DNA of 64,000 nt from Apostichopus japonicus (Eukaryota; Echinodermata; Holothuroidea; Aspidochirotida; Stichopodidae), in the NCBI RefSeq assembly GCF_037975245.1, contig NC_092572.1, forward strand, positions 24,310,989 to 24,374,988, written 5' to 3'. The translations under genes were made by a program, and so were the position numbers. Positions within the stretch are counted from its first letter, which is position 1; each line of letters opens with the position of its first letter. Positions 47,211 through 60,390 of this stretch are shown in pieces. The notes under the pieces were generated by a model. It saw nothing but the letters and a program-made list of their open reading frames with translations, searched no databases and had not been told where the DNA came from.

Positions 47211-50200
47211 ATCCTATATCCAGCATAATTTCGCTTCGTTTCGTTTAATGGTGTTTAACAACACGTGTTACATTAATTAACACACAACCTAAATATAAAA
47301 TGAATATACTTGTACAAACATATAGTGTTTAAGGGAATGAACTAAAAACAAATAATCATAATTGAGAGCTTGTCAAGAGCAGTTACTCCCTGCAAAAAAA
47401 GAAGCACAAATATAAGAAAATCAATTAGACATTAGTCCTTTTTACAACTTGATGATCTTGATTTTATTAATAGCACACTATTAATCTGACAAAATTCCGG
47501 GAACCAAACCAAGAAAACAAGAATAACGAAACAAAGACCAGGATGTTGGTTTTTTTTTTAACTAACTAGATAACAGGTATACACACGGGTGAGTCACTCT
47601 GACTTCATCGTTGTATTTGCAAACAATAATTGAAATACACTGGTTTTTATCGAACCGATTATTACAAACCATGACTAGATCGTGACTGCTAGCCGCGGCC
47701 CATTCTGCTACAATAGCAGTATCATAACAGCTGAATGACCAATACAATGGCTACTAAGTTAAGAAAAAGTCGCCCAGGCAAGAACCTGGGCACGAACACC
47801 AAACTACCGAACAATACAATGGCTATGCGTGCATGTTTGACGGTGATATAGACTGTATGCCACACTATGGGTAAGTTATACGGTTGGTAACTTCTTTGAA
47901 AGAGAGTTGCGGTGCTGTTACTCACAATAGCGTGCTTTGCGGTCTTGTTAAGTCTTTATCTGTATTAACGTACACTTCATAAGTTGCCTTGAGTTCTCTC
48001 GCCTCTGGTAAACAATTCGCCATACATATAGTAGTACACGGAAGGTGTCTTCAATACGAGTTGCTTAGGGTTTTCCGTGTTCCTGGTTTAAAGGTAAGTT
48101 GTCGCCATTGTTATAGTGGCTATGTAAAGGGATTTTTGTTAAGCATTTTTCTATTTTTGGTTCTTCTTAAAAACAAGGGGAGGGGGAACTACGTAGTGCA
48201 TTGTTTATTACCGCACGTCATGTGCTTAATTAACTCGCACTGAATTATTCAACCATGGTAAAGTTACTCTTAGCGGAATTGATTTCTTCTTTCAAGATAC
48301 TACCTAATTGACCGGTTAATCTGTGTGTCTATCTTGTTAATGACTGTGACAATAGGTATTTTTTACAAACAATAATAATAATTAGTAAAACACATCCACT
48401 CAGAATAGCGCTCAACGCGACAAGCCAAAGCAACCAATGTATAATGTAGGCTATTACGATATGTCATCAAAAGCATTAGCCGTTAAAACATATTGTTTTT
48501 TATTGTCTTCGTTTCACTGGTCTCTTACTCCTATAATGATCTTATACTGAAAACTCCCTAAATTCATATCTAATCATAGCACTATACCAGTTATTACCAA
48601 CACACAACCCCAAAGTATATATAATCACTGCAGGTGGTGATATAGTATAGGGCTGGATATGTTATACCTTGCTTAGAAATTAAAACACCGTTAACAGGGT
48701 ATAGTTACCTATAACAGTATATGATAAAGTCGACGCTCTCCTTTCTTGTTCACTTTTTATAGCAGGCTATATATGCCAAACGTATAGGCATGTCTGAATT
48801 TATGTGTAACCAGGGCTCCATAACAACTCCCTGGTGTAACCTATACCTACGTGGGTCGCCATTCGATTCTTTTCAGGCTACAGTTTAACTAAGTGCTTGC
48901 GTTTGAAGGTAGAAGACACCCCACCCACCCCTCCGAGAAAAAAAGGTTATCTGTTGACATTTTGTGTTTATATGTTGTAGCGCTTCAATCCATGTATACC
49001 TATCAGAGACCGTTAGACTACCCAGTTGGAGCGGAGCCAGGATTATATGAAAGAGGGAGTACTGCGACCCTGGGGTCGTAGGAAGGGGTGGGGAGGGGGG
49101 TAATACAAAACCTTAGACGTCAAATGATTCAAATTCTGACTAGTAGGTATATATCCGAACTACCAGTGAAGTGTTGTGGCGGAGTACACAAACAGTGGAA
49201 TCCAACACTTTTCAAATGGACCGGGGGGGGGGGGGGTGATTATTGAATAAAAATTAAACTTGATTAAATAAAGCTAATAATGCCTTAAAGTTATGATGAA
49301 TTTTTATTTCCTTTTTAGGGTCGAAGAGCATCCAAAAACTATTTCAAGTAAAATGCTATAAAAGTTTTTGTTTTTGTCTGATGTATTTATAGGAACTTTA
49401 TAACTGCACTTTTCTGATACTTTTATTACTTATCGTCAAGAAGCACCATGGAAGGTCACCACCAGTGGTGGGCATGTTGCGTGGGCTATTGCAGTGATGT
49501 ATATATTTAACTAATTCATACGGTGTTATAGGTATCCATCCAAAATTATTGTCATAACAATGATGGACGTGTTAACATGTACAGGTACCCTGATTAAATT
49601 ATTTTGACTATAGGTTCTTCGGGTAAAGCCGGGTCACCCCCTCCCTCTGTTGTCCGCACGGCACCTTGGTTCTTCCCCGTCCCCTGTATCAATCTTTCTG
49701 ACAAGCACGAACACAGTAGTTTGATGATGTCTTGTCTGGAAGTAGTGTTCACAGAGTACGTTTGAGTTTGGGTCCCCAGGCTGTCTTCTGAGTTGGCCCT
49801 CCACCCCGGGGGGGGGGTGACCCACGATCTAATCGGGTGTCTATAAGACACATGCCTAACCTGTCTATTGGATAATACGGCACCCGTCCCTGAGTTCGGT
49901 GTAAGCTTTGGTTGGGATGAGTGAGATACTAAATTCGACCACGTTTGATCATCTTTTGCCGACTTTTTGTAATCAGTTTATAAAGCCAATACTATATAGA
50001 GTTGTTAACCTCACGTAACACCACAAGTATAGCCTATACTGTAAGGGATTTCTGAATGAAGATTCGTTTCCCAACATTTCGTCACCGGGAGACTTGTTCA
50101 TACTAAAGTAAAGGAATTTCCCGAAATTGCAACCGAGATGACGATGTATAATAAACATATCGGTGTAAAAAGTCGAAGATAAATAACCTCACCAGAAGAA

Positions 50201-50926
50201 AATAAAGGCGTAGTGCAAAATCAAGTTTGCAACTACTCTTTAGTGACAACAACATTTTTTGTCACAATATACAGCCCCCGCCCCCCCCCCCCCACTGGTA
50301 TGGAATAGTCGAAAGAAATTGTTAGGAAAATCAACGAATTTGTTTTTCTTTCAGTAGTGTACGATAGCCTATACTCTCGGATGCTTCATATTGTGAATAG
50401 TCAAGTATATAATCCCATTTCCGCAAGCTTTGATAAACCGATAGAGAATACAATTTCCTGTCATATAGAGTAAAAGTGAACCTTACCTGAGGTCTGTATA
50501 TATTACAACTCCGTACCGAGCACTACCTAGACTGTACGAAAGTGGCATTAACGTTATCAGGTACCAGGTATAGGCCCTATAAATTAGCTATATAGGAACT
50601 AATTGGATAAGCTCCTAGTCCTATCATCGTCCAGCACCACACCAGCCTGTAAAGCCACCCACCACACATCGCCGCCCTTAAAAACATCCTCCCGTCCTAC
50701 CACCATTCCAGCCACGTTTCTCTCCGACCCGGCCCACAAAGTTCATATTCACAAAATGTCTATTTTATTTTGCTTCAGTTCTCTCAAACCACAGAGTCTT
50801 ATTTTTACTGAACCAGGGGCTTACGCCCCTGGCTCGCCGATGCGCCTTACGACGGGAACAGCTATATACATGAGGCAAATCTTATTGTATCGTATCGTTT
50901 TGGATAAGCTTGTTACTTCCATAAAA
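47211..50926. other. Intergenic
   Basis: AT-rich with G/C runs near 49225, 49809 and 50281. A 14-bp direct repeat (CAATACAATGGCTA) flanks 58 bp at 47740-47825. A CCAGGGGCTTACGCCCCTGG palindrome is near 50814-50833. No gene. Confidence 0.55.
48806..48840. repeat. Small hairpin related to 1236-1274
   Basis: GTAACCAGGG and CCCTGGTGTAAC flank CTCCATAACAACT. It shares CATAACAACTCCCTGGT with the hairpin at 1236-1274. Confidence 0.65.
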
Positions 50927-51400
50927 GCGCACACATACACACGTAGACCATTATACACACACGAACAGTACTATAATTGATTAAACACCTAGCCTGCTCA
51001 TGTCGATAAACTTTTAACTTTCGTTTTGCGGAAACCCTCCCAACACTTCATCCAAGCACAAATAAAATGCTCAAGATATACAAAGCATCGAAACTGGGAA
51101 ATTGCTGAGGTTGAGATAAATGTGTTATATATATTATCTTTCCTGATTTTACAAATTTATAAAGCGCACACATACACACACAGACCATCATATACACACG
51201 CACAGCACTGTAATTGATTAAACACGTAGCCTGCTCATGTCGATAAACTTTTAATTTTCATTTTGCGGAAACCCTCCAAACATTTCATCCAAGCACAAAT
51301 AATATGCTAAATATACAGAGCATCGAAACTAGGAAATTGCTGAAGTTTAGATAAATGTGTTATATATGATCTTTCTTCCTGATATTACAATTTTATCAAC
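50927..51400. repeat. 237-bp tandem duplication
   Basis: Copy 1 is 50927-51163 and copy 2 is 51164-51400. Both start GCGCACACATACACAC and share TAGCCTGCTCATGTCGATAA and other blocks. Confidence 0.9.
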
Positions 51401-51673
51401 GACTATTTACTAGGATATATTAGCATGCAATTTAATTCAAGAGTTTACTTCCTCTATAGCAGGATATTCCATATAGCTGGTAAACTATTCCACTTTCGGT
51501 TATGCAGATAGTGACAATAGTAACCACATCTGTGCCATTGTCTAGAAATTCTTTACATCCAACGATGGTTCCCGTTTCGCAAAAACCCCGAACATGCATC
51601 CCTTGAAATAAAAAAAAAATAAAAAAAACACTTGTTGCGTTATTCATGAAAACGTACAGCATCAACCTGTTTA

Positions 51674-52130
51674 AGTGTACACTCATATTATTGGAAGTAT
51701 GCACTCCTAATATTGGAAGTATACACTCTTAATAATGGAAGTATACACTCTTAGTATGGGGAGTGTACACTCTTATTAATGGAAGTAAACACTCTTATTA
51801 TTTGGAGTGTACACTCTTATTATTGGGAGTATACACTCTTATTATTGGGAGTGTATACTCTTATTATTGGGAGTGTACACTCTTATTATTGGAATTGTAC
51901 ACTCTTATTATTGGGAGTATACACTCTTAATAATGGAAGTATACACTCTTATTATGTGGAGTGTACACTCTTATTGATGGAAGTACCCACTCTTATTATT
52001 GGGAGTGTACACTCTTATTATTGGGAGTGTACACTCTTATTATTGGGGGTGTACACTCTTATTATTGGGAGTGTACACTCTTATTATTGGGGGTGTACAC
52101 TCTTATTATTGGGAGTGTACATTCTTATTA
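51674..52130. repeat. Minisatellite, 22-bp self-complementary unit
   Basis: About 20 units built on TACACTC, TTATTATTGG and GAGTGTA, so each unit can fold into a short hairpin. The period is 22 bp. It leaves a 197-codon + frame open by chance. Confidence 0.95.
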
Positions 52131-55100
52131 TTAGTTCCGCATTCGGACATCTTTCTAATGACGTTAACTCACTACACACTGTTGTTTATCTCATAAACTT
52201 GTACTTTTTAGCGAATACTTATCAAATAAGAGTGTTCAAAATTGTGAACACTCCCATAGCACTTTTGAATTCGAACATCTTTCTTTGTAATAAACTCACC
52301 AAACACTGTTGTTCAGTTCGTGCTATTCGTTACCAGCTTTGTTTAACATCTTCTTTAACTGTATACTATTAATAGTCTATTTGCATTGGAAAAACCTTGA
52401 ACCTTCCATGTTATATTAACACAGTAAACAATGCGGTTAAGCTTGTGATATTCTATTTGTGATAAGTTATCAAGCAGCCTGCTTAATAGGTACAGTTATC
52501 ACTTGTTTGGGTTTTTGAACAACCCTTCCATGTTATAAACTCACTAAACACTGATGTTTATAATACAGACTTGTATTCTTCATAGCAGCTTATCATCCAT
52601 TCTATTCAGCCTACAAAGTTTGTATTTGGAAAACCTTCCATGTCGTAAAAGAGCATTTTTGTCATCTTATAAACCGCTTTTTTTTAGGTTTAAGTTATCA
52701 CGTTGGATTGTATTGAAACGTGTGTTTTTCAATTTTCACAACTTCCAGAGGTTACAAAATTAAGCAACCTTACAAATTTGACACCATGACAATGTAGAGT
52801 ATCTTTTACTTTATCTGTATTCTACCATGATCTCTCTTACGGAAGTTTATTTGGAAGTTCGTTGCACTTAAAACGGCAACTCAAAAAGTAAAAAAAATGA
52901 AACTTAAATTTGTCGAGGTGGATGATTTATAGTCAGAAACATAATTGATATCCTAACCCACAAAAGTGACTAAACCTACGCTTCTAAAATATGCATGCCT
53001 AGTCGGTTGGATGCAAATTAACCTTTCAAAGTCAAATGAGTTATATTTCTTAGAAGTGAAACTGATAGGTTTTCAATTGTCTTTCAATCAAACACTAGTT
53101 TAAATTTCAAATAGCAAAGCTGGCTATGAGCAGATGCCCAATCTAAAAGTGTAATTAATACGTAAGTGTTTCCATAGCAACCGTTTTTCTTAATAAGGCA
53201 CCAAGAGTCATTCAAATTGAAGTGCAATAGAAAAGGAGGCAGAATTTGGGCATATTTAAAAAAAAGCAGATATGTGCAATTGTTGTGTTTATGAGAGAAT
53301 TCGTAAAGTGCCTAAATAAGTCACCGGGCATGTTTCATGGATAATTGTAATTTTGGGGGATCAATTGGAATTTTGTTCATTCATGTGATATACTTTCTAC
53401 TGTCTACATATATAATCAATATACGAAAAGTGTATGAACCCGTCCGTGGACTGGTTATTCAATCGGTAGCATAGCCATCTTTCGGGGGCAGGGATATTAC
53501 GGTGGCAGCCAATGTTACACTTATCTTAAACAGAAAACATATTGTACACTGCTCGTTAAAAAAAAAAAAACATATCTTAATATCTCTTGTTCCTGACTCG
53601 ATTGATATAGTTGATTGAATGAAACATTATTTTTACTGGCTAAACCTTCTCTCTAGAAGAGTGGAAACATAGTAGGTAATCTATTAGTGTTGCTGCGCCA
53701 GCTGCCCTTTCAAAAACGTTTACCTACCTTCCTCTTGTTATATTTTTGTTAATTTATCACTGAAATGCCTATAAATTTGGAAATTATGTTAGGACTGTTA
53801 ATGTTCGTTGTAATTGTTTTTCATTGGTACAAAAGACAGTGAGAGAGAGAGAGAGAGAGAGAGGTGGAGAGAGAGAAATCCAGTTGCAATTCGCTTGTAC
53901 CGCCGCATTGTGGCAGCGTCCCATAATAGATGTGCGCCATGTAGGCGCACAATTAGTTGCGCGCGTTTGTAGTTCCCTCGGAATGATTATTACCAGTGAC
54001 CAGGAATTTCCTCTTCTTAAGTCGACATCATTGGAAAGTCCCCTTGAATTGATACAAGATCGCGAACCCTTCAAATCCAACTTTACCTTTTGTCCCCCCC
54101 CCTCCCCCCCCCCTCTGTAAAACCACAAACCTTACAAGAAATTTCCCGGTGATTTCCCTCCCGTCTTCATATTTTGTAACCATTTCTCGAGATCCGCTTT
54201 TTCTTTTGTTTGTATACGATATAATGACCGAAAATTTGGTATCAATAGAAATACAGTGGTTCTTTCCACGACGTGACAAAAAAAAAAAGTAAAAAAAAAA
54301 AAAAAAAATTCGTGACGGGCGGCATACAAATGATACTATTCACAACTCAGCTTTGAATAGCCTTTCGTTGTCCTTCATATACGCAACTAAAACTGTTGTG
54401 TTGCGGTAAAAAAGTTAAAACTTTAAATTCAATATGCACACGTTGATGGGGGTTTTCTCTGGGGTGGGGGGAGTGGTGGGAGGGTAGGGGGTGTGACAGC
54501 AAGTGCACCTTAAATGTGCCTCTTTTTATAACCATCATTTTGTTTATGTTAAGTATACCCTTTCCATATTGGCAATGATACTGCGCCATCAAACTTCAAA
54601 TCTCTAATTTGAAAGACCCCCAACCCCTCACATCGCCAGACTTAATTTAAAAAAAAAATCCTATAGTATATATTGTACAAGAATCAATGGGGATAACACT
54701 GCAGCGCAAAACAATGCCAATGCAAGCTGTGTGAGTTAAATCAGTCCGTCGAATCAATATGATATGTCATTGTTTCCCATACACCATTATTAAATTAATT
54801 CCAAGTTAACGCAGAATTTATAGCGTATTAATGTACATGAGCACTCGATTGCTAATTTACAGTAAGTCACAAAACACCGTATTACTGGTATACTAATTCC
54901 TGGCATACCCTTTCCTTGTATAGTTATGGCTATACCAGTTATGTACTGCCATATAAGGTTGGAGGGGATTTATTGCTGATATATCATATACCCAAAAGCC
55001 ATCACTTGCGGGTAGGTATACCTTCGTTACCAAGAAATAACCGACTTCAAAAGTACATTCCAGTCTAGTCAGTCTGGTGTGATTGATCTTTTCGTCGATG

Positions 55101-55203
55101 GAAGAGAAACGCAATTATAAGGCTTAGCATCTTGGTTAATTTAAGTTCGGTCCTTTCGATATAATCGGTGAACATTGTTACATGCAAGTGTATACAGACG
55201 ACC
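52131..55203. other. Intergenic
   Basis: From 52130 to 52640 short blocks recur (ACATCTTTCT, AAACACTGTTGTT, AACCTTCCATGTTATA). A (GA)n run is at 53838-53863, C runs at 54094-54113, and A runs at 54280-54308. No gene. Confidence 0.55.
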
Positions 55204-55573
55204 TTAAAGGCATTGAAGACTCGCCCCAAACCGTGTGCGGCCATCTGAAAAAAGTTAACTTTCTGTTGCTTGCAAGTGACGTTTTGTTTGTGTCGCTACA
55301 AAATGCAGAGAGTAATGAAACGCGATACCTTGTTAACTTTAGCTGGACCTGAGATGTCCATCGCTGTATCGTTTATACACTGTGCTGTGGTTATTGACCG
55401 TAGCTGCATGTACTGATTGTACACTAGTGTCTAATTACCGACGGTAGCAAGCTGTGTGTCTATTTTCTGGGATCGATGGTGGTGTCTAACACTTCTATTA
55501 CACCTCATTCTAAACTAGGTCAGATTACCGGCATTAGACATTTCTTTTTTTGCGCGCGAGTCTTCACAAACGG
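55204..55573. mobile_element. TTAA MITE, copy B (inverted relative to copy A)
   Basis: It starts TTAAAGGCATTGAAGACTCG and is the reverse complement of copy A along its length; shared blocks include CAAGCTGTGTGT near 55448 and ACTAGTGTCTAATTACCG. The far end (GCGAGTCTTCAC) has lost the TTAA border. It lies about 1.3 kb upstream of GPCR 2. Confidence 0.8.
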
Positions 55574-56899
55574 GTGCCATGCACTTGTACAGTACTTTGG
55601 TCGTTCTCAATCTGTCATATATACTCGCACATGCGCAGTCATAAATCTGTCGTTTTAACTCAACCTTGACAACCGTTTGGGACTTAACTTGGTGTAAACG
55701 TAGGCCTAAAAGCTGGATTGTACGTTCGGCCTGTACATGAACAACATATAGACCCCGGTCATAGCCAGGTCGGACCGGGGAATAATAAGAGTAACGGGCC
55801 CCATACTTGGTAGTACTTATTTTTCCATAATTTATCATAACGAAAATGAGAAAGAATTTTTTTATTCTCATCTCTCAAAGGTTTTTCTGATAATTGACCC
55901 CGTGCCCCGGAAGTGTAGCTCCAGCTAACCCCGACATCCAGCCAGGCTTTTGCTACCTGTATAGTCTGTTACCTATATATGCATACATAGTTGAGGAAAT
56001 AGAGAGAACAGTTATTTTGGTACTGAAAGACAGTTGTGTCGAGTTAAAAAAAAAAGTTTACTTCAATCACTCTATATGGAAGTATCAACGTGGGGGGCGT
56101 GGAAGTTCAAGATTTGTAAAGAATAAAAAATTAAAGAAAAAACACGATAAATAGGTTGCATCTAAAGTTACTGGTGTGGACAGTCCCGTAAATAAAGATG
56201 ATGAACATTGATGCTGTGTTGTGCAACAAACTAGTCAAAATTGAAGGGAAAATCCAGTTCCACGAATGACTCAGCCTTTGTATTACTCATGCCAGTTTGC
56301 TTGAACACTTTCTTTAACTTCTTTTACAGATACCAGTGGCTGATGAAAAGCTACCTATTCCGCCGAATGTTTTTCCTTAGCGCATGGGTCGTCAACAAGC
56401 AGTCGTTGATGTGACCGTCTTCCTGATGAAAGTACTTCAGAGGATTTCGTGAGCAAACAGATCGTTTTCTATTTGGACCTACACTTCCGATTTGGTAAAC
56501 TCTTATTGCAGTGCTTCCATTTGCTTGTCCTTGTTCTGTACAGTAACTGGAGTTATTGGAAGCCTTCGGTATATGTACGTCAGAGCCTATTATAGAAACA
56601 TTGCATTGAACACAAAGTTCCGGGTCTTTTGTTGTTAAGAGTGCAGCCTTGGTGTGTATATAGTATGATTGTTTACTACGCCCACCAAACTCAATAGATA
56701 TCATATTGAAAAGATTTCTTATGACAATACACTTGGAACGCCCGCAATACCATATATACATATATATATAGATAGTTGTTGAAGTGCTCAATCTGTTGTA
56801 TTCTGATTAACACAGCAGAAGAAGAGGAAGAAGACGACAGAGCCGTAGCCTGTTTAATGAGCTATTCCTAGTGCCGTTGTTGCCTGGGTTTTACGGAAA
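55574..56899. other. Upstream region of GPCR gene 2
   Basis: Probable promoter and 5' UTR. AACACAG at 56810-56816 followed by a purine-rich stretch to 56899 could be a 5' UTR exon boundary. A 146-codon minus-strand frame at 56351-56791 has no recognised domain. Confidence 0.4.
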
Positions 56900-57714
56900 A
56901 TGATTGAAATTTCGGATACGGACATGGCCGAAGGTACGGATATGGCCGAAGGTACGAACATCACTGACGGCCCCGGCGGTTTTGAATTCAATAGTTATCC
57001 ACAGAGGGTGCTCGTAGCCGGCATATTACTAATTGTATTCATAACTGGGACCATAGGTAATTCACTCACCATACTGGCCGTTTTGTTGACCAGGAAACTG
57101 CAAAACGCCACCAATACATTCGTGATCAACTTAGCGGTGTCTGATTTACTGGCATGTTTATTCATACCGTGGAGCTTTGCGGGTCTGTTGAACCGTCGCG
57201 AATGGCCAGAAAACCTAGCGTTCGCCTGCTCCGTAGCTGGTGGGGTACTGACAGTTTCTGTAGGTTGCAGCTTCTATACGCTGGCCTCTATCGCGTTGAA
57301 CCGACTCGTGTTGATCACGTGTTCTAAACATACATATCACACGGTCTTTAGTGCACCTGCTTTGATACTATGGGTCTTGGTCATATGGGCGATACCATTC
57401 TGCGTCGTTATTTTACCGCCTATATTTGGCATCGGGGCTCTGGGATATAACCCGAAATATAAAACTTGTAGCGATATCAGTGTTGGTTACCATGACAACG
57501 CGTCTCAGAGTTACGACTATATCCAAGCCGCTGGGGTTTTCCCCGTGCCACTGATAGTATTATTGGTATCATATTGTAAGATACTTCACTACGTTTGGTC
57601 GCATTCAAGGAAGTTTGTTACGAGAGAAGTACCAATGTCGCATGGTGTAGAGAAGCATATCCCTATGGGAGAGACAACTGTGACGTCATCCTCGATAGAC
57701 AGTGAAGTACCAGT
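56900..57714 (+). CDS. GPCR 2 exon 1 (TM1-TM5)
   Basis: ATG at 56900 follows ACGGAAA and gives an extracellular N-terminus of about 35 residues without a signal peptide, usual for this class. The exon ends SSIDSEVP plus two bases at a consensus GTAAGT. Confidence 0.9.
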
Positions 57715-59008
57715 GTAAGTAGGACAATCCATGCCTTGATTACTAATAATTGATAGACAGTTCAAGTTTAATCTTTCAATCGATTTCTGCTTTCCTTCCC
57801 TATACGTACCATTTTTTTTTTGTGGGGGGGGGGGATATACTGAAACAGAAAAAGCAAAATTAGAATCAGGTGTTTCGTCAAATTTCTGCCTCACTAATAG
57901 TCCGCATCACAATGTACAAACACCCACAACCACATCATGGTTATGGTGTTACCTTAATATTGCATTGAAGTATAAAAAGGAAAGATTGGAATCCTATCCT
58001 ATCGAACCTAAACACAAGAGAGTGCAAAATAAAGGCGGTACTGTAGCATTGCGTTGTCAGTTTGCAACTATGACGTCACATGTGTCTGCGATAGGTTCAC
58101 AAGTTAGTACAGAACTGTGGGCAGTTTCAGAAGTACATATCTCCAAGGCCGAACTAACGAATTGAAAAGTACATTTCAACAGGTTGCTAACAGCATACGT
58201 TAAAAAAGTATAAGTCAAAACTAGATTATCCCTGGAATATCCCTTTCAAAGATTCAGTCTGATATAGATATTGGCCACTCATGGTTCAATTTCAACATGT
58301 ATTTCACTACATCATTTTTTTTGTAGATTTTTTAAAATAATTTATGATATATTTTGTTGATGTATAGAATGACCGATTAGAGTACTAACTGATTGACTAA
58401 CTCAATGATTTGTGTGTGTGTTTATGTACTTTATGTTGTGTGTTTGGACCCCTGTAGCAAAACTCCACTAATTTAATAGCTATGTATAATATCGTTTCCA
58501 TGAGATGTGGAACCGTCAATCTGTTCAGTATTAATCACAATGCTTCATTATTGTTTTTTTTTTAACCCATTTATCCTTTTCTCTTTCTTTCAGAAAGCCT
58601 TCACGGCCTGCACGAGTCTCGGTGAATATGAGTGTAGAATCTCTGAATAAACTAGCCGATTCTTCACCAGGGGGAACTACTCTAAAACGCATTACGCGTA
58701 TGTCCCGACGGGAGATGCAAGTCACTAAAAATCTGTTCATTCTATTCTGTGCCTTTATGCTCTGTCTTTTACCATACGTAATCTGTTTGGTTATTGACGA
58801 TACCGATCCGGCGACTCCGTATGCTGTCGGAATATTGCTTGTAAACAGCTGTTTAAATCCCATTATTTACGCTGTCAGATTCCCAAATTTCAAGATGGTA
58901 TTTAAAAGTATCTTAAAATGCCAATGGTACTCTATTCCAGAGCCATCGTGGCTATTAAGGAAACTTAAATGTGGTCAGTGCGGTTGTTGCTCACCTCAGT
59001 ACAAATAA
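56900..59008 (+). CDS. Rhodopsin-family GPCR 2 (paralogue of GPCR 1), two exons
   Basis: Exons 56900-57714 and 58594-59008 join at phase 2 (donor GTAAGT, acceptor CTCTTTCTTTCAG) to give 409 aa. Landmarks: TM1 GNS (N54), TM2 LAVSDLL (D82), C110, NRL (134-136) in place of DRY, ECL2 GALGYNPKYKTCSDIS with C190, TM5 QAAGVFPVPLIVL, TM6 CLLPYVICL, TM7 NPIIY (360-364). The N-terminus has a short internal repeat, DMAEGTDMAEGTN, and an NIT glycosylation site. The C-tail ends in a Cys cluster (CGQCGCC), likely palmitoylated. It shares intron position and phase, GETTVTS in ICL3 and IPEPS in the tail with GPCR 1, 22.5 kb upstream, so the two are tandem paralogues. Class A orphan; the ligand is unknown. 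An AATAAA overlaps the stop codon. Confidence 0.93.
57715..58593 (+). other. GPCR 2 intron
   Basis: An 879-bp intron with a G/T run near 57812-57834. No element recognised. Confidence 0.8.
58594..59008 (+). CDS. GPCR 2 exon 2 (ICL3 end, TM6, TM7, C-tail)
   Basis: It begins KPSRPARVSVNMSVESLNK after a strong polypyrimidine acceptor, continues with the basic RRE..VTKNLF lead into TM6, and ends at TAA 59006-59008. Confidence 0.9.
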
Positions 59009-60229
59009 ATTAATCACGTATAATGCGCAGATGGGGGAGGGGTTGGTGTTGGGGGTTGGGGGTTGGGGGGTTGGGGGGTTGGGAGAGAAGAAGAGAAGGG
59101 GAGACGGCAATAACTTCGTGTCACTACACGTTGATGGAATCTGAAATAACGAACGAAAACCTAATGTTAATCAATAATTTAATAACTTAAATAATTTTGT
59201 TACCTAGGTGTTCGCGATGCGGGTGGAAGGGAGGAGCAGGGAAAAGGGGGGGGGGATAAGAGCGCGTGCGCAGTGACGGAGGTGTTGGTGGGCGAGATAC
59301 GAGCAACTTCACGGAAAGGGGAAAAACGGAGGAAGCGTTTAGCGGGAAAATGTTAAAACTGTTAAACTAGACTGATACATGGTAAAAGTAAACTAAAGAC
59401 GTTCTGATGAATTGATTACGTCATACTTCATGATTACGTCATAATTTTTTTTTTATAATTCTAATTCTATACAGAGTAAGAAGTCATTCTAAAAAAAGAA
59501 GGTACTGGGGGAGGCAGACGCCATTGTCTTTGTTTCATATTTAATTTCCGCATATTCAGAAATATTCCCCCGATACACCGATGTATCAATGTATCGATGA
59601 ATGGATATGTCGATGTATCGGAATAACTTGAGCGTTACGATGAATACGATGCGAGTTAGGTCTTATCAAAGAATTTTGAACTGTTAACTTAAAATATCAC
59701 TTTTTTTGCATTTTTTACCTTTTGTACACAGACAGACAGATACACCTACTATCCTGTTTTCACTATATCTGGGAATTTTTAGACATGTCTTATAAATCCA
59801 TGAAATTAGTAAAGTACCAGCAATATATATATGCCACTTTTGACATAGAGCAAAACTTGGCTGACTTTAAATATTAATCGCACATTATTCTAAAACAGAA
59901 GACAAAACAGAAGCAATATCTAATATCCTGTGAACTACACAGAAAAGAATTACATACATATTGCGTAACAGCCGATATTTGTAGTGTGTAAGTTTGACAT
60001 TTGTATGAACCTTTTTGTAACATGTAAATATATGGCAATTACATGAAATATGATTTTCCATGTAATTGTTGAAAAAATACGTTTAATGAAATATGTAATT
60101 ATATGTAGTTATTATACAAGTATATAGCGGTATATGAAAATTACATGAAATATAATGATATGCTTTTACATGTAATGGTTGTAAATATCATGAAATGTGT
60201 AATAATCTGCACAGTTAACAGCGAACATT

Positions 60230-60236
<7 letters not shown>
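59009..60236. other. GPCR 2 3' flank
   Basis: GGGTTGGG-type low complexity at 59035-59085, then AT-rich sequence; ATGTAATT/AATTACAT motifs recur near 60020-60185. No gene. Confidence 0.6.

Positions 60237-60295
<59 letters not shown>
60237..60295. repeat. (TA)n microsatellite
   Basis: About 59 bp of TA repeat. Confidence 0.97.
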
Positions 60296-60298
<3 letters not shown>

Positions 60299-60390
60299 AC
60301 GGTATTTGGTATTACTTATGACGGGCTTTTTTGTTCTTGGCAGGCTAAGAAATTATAGGCAAGAAATGTTTCCAAACGAATATATGTTTG

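Noticed and set aside
51779-52372. 197-codon + open frame
   Set aside because: It translates a 22-bp minisatellite read in all three frames in turn (66-bp protein period). It has no splice or start context.
56351-56791. 146-codon minus frame upstream of GPCR 2
   Set aside because: No recognisable domain. It overlaps the likely GPCR 2 promoter and a TA tract. It is slightly long for chance, so a protein search would settle it.
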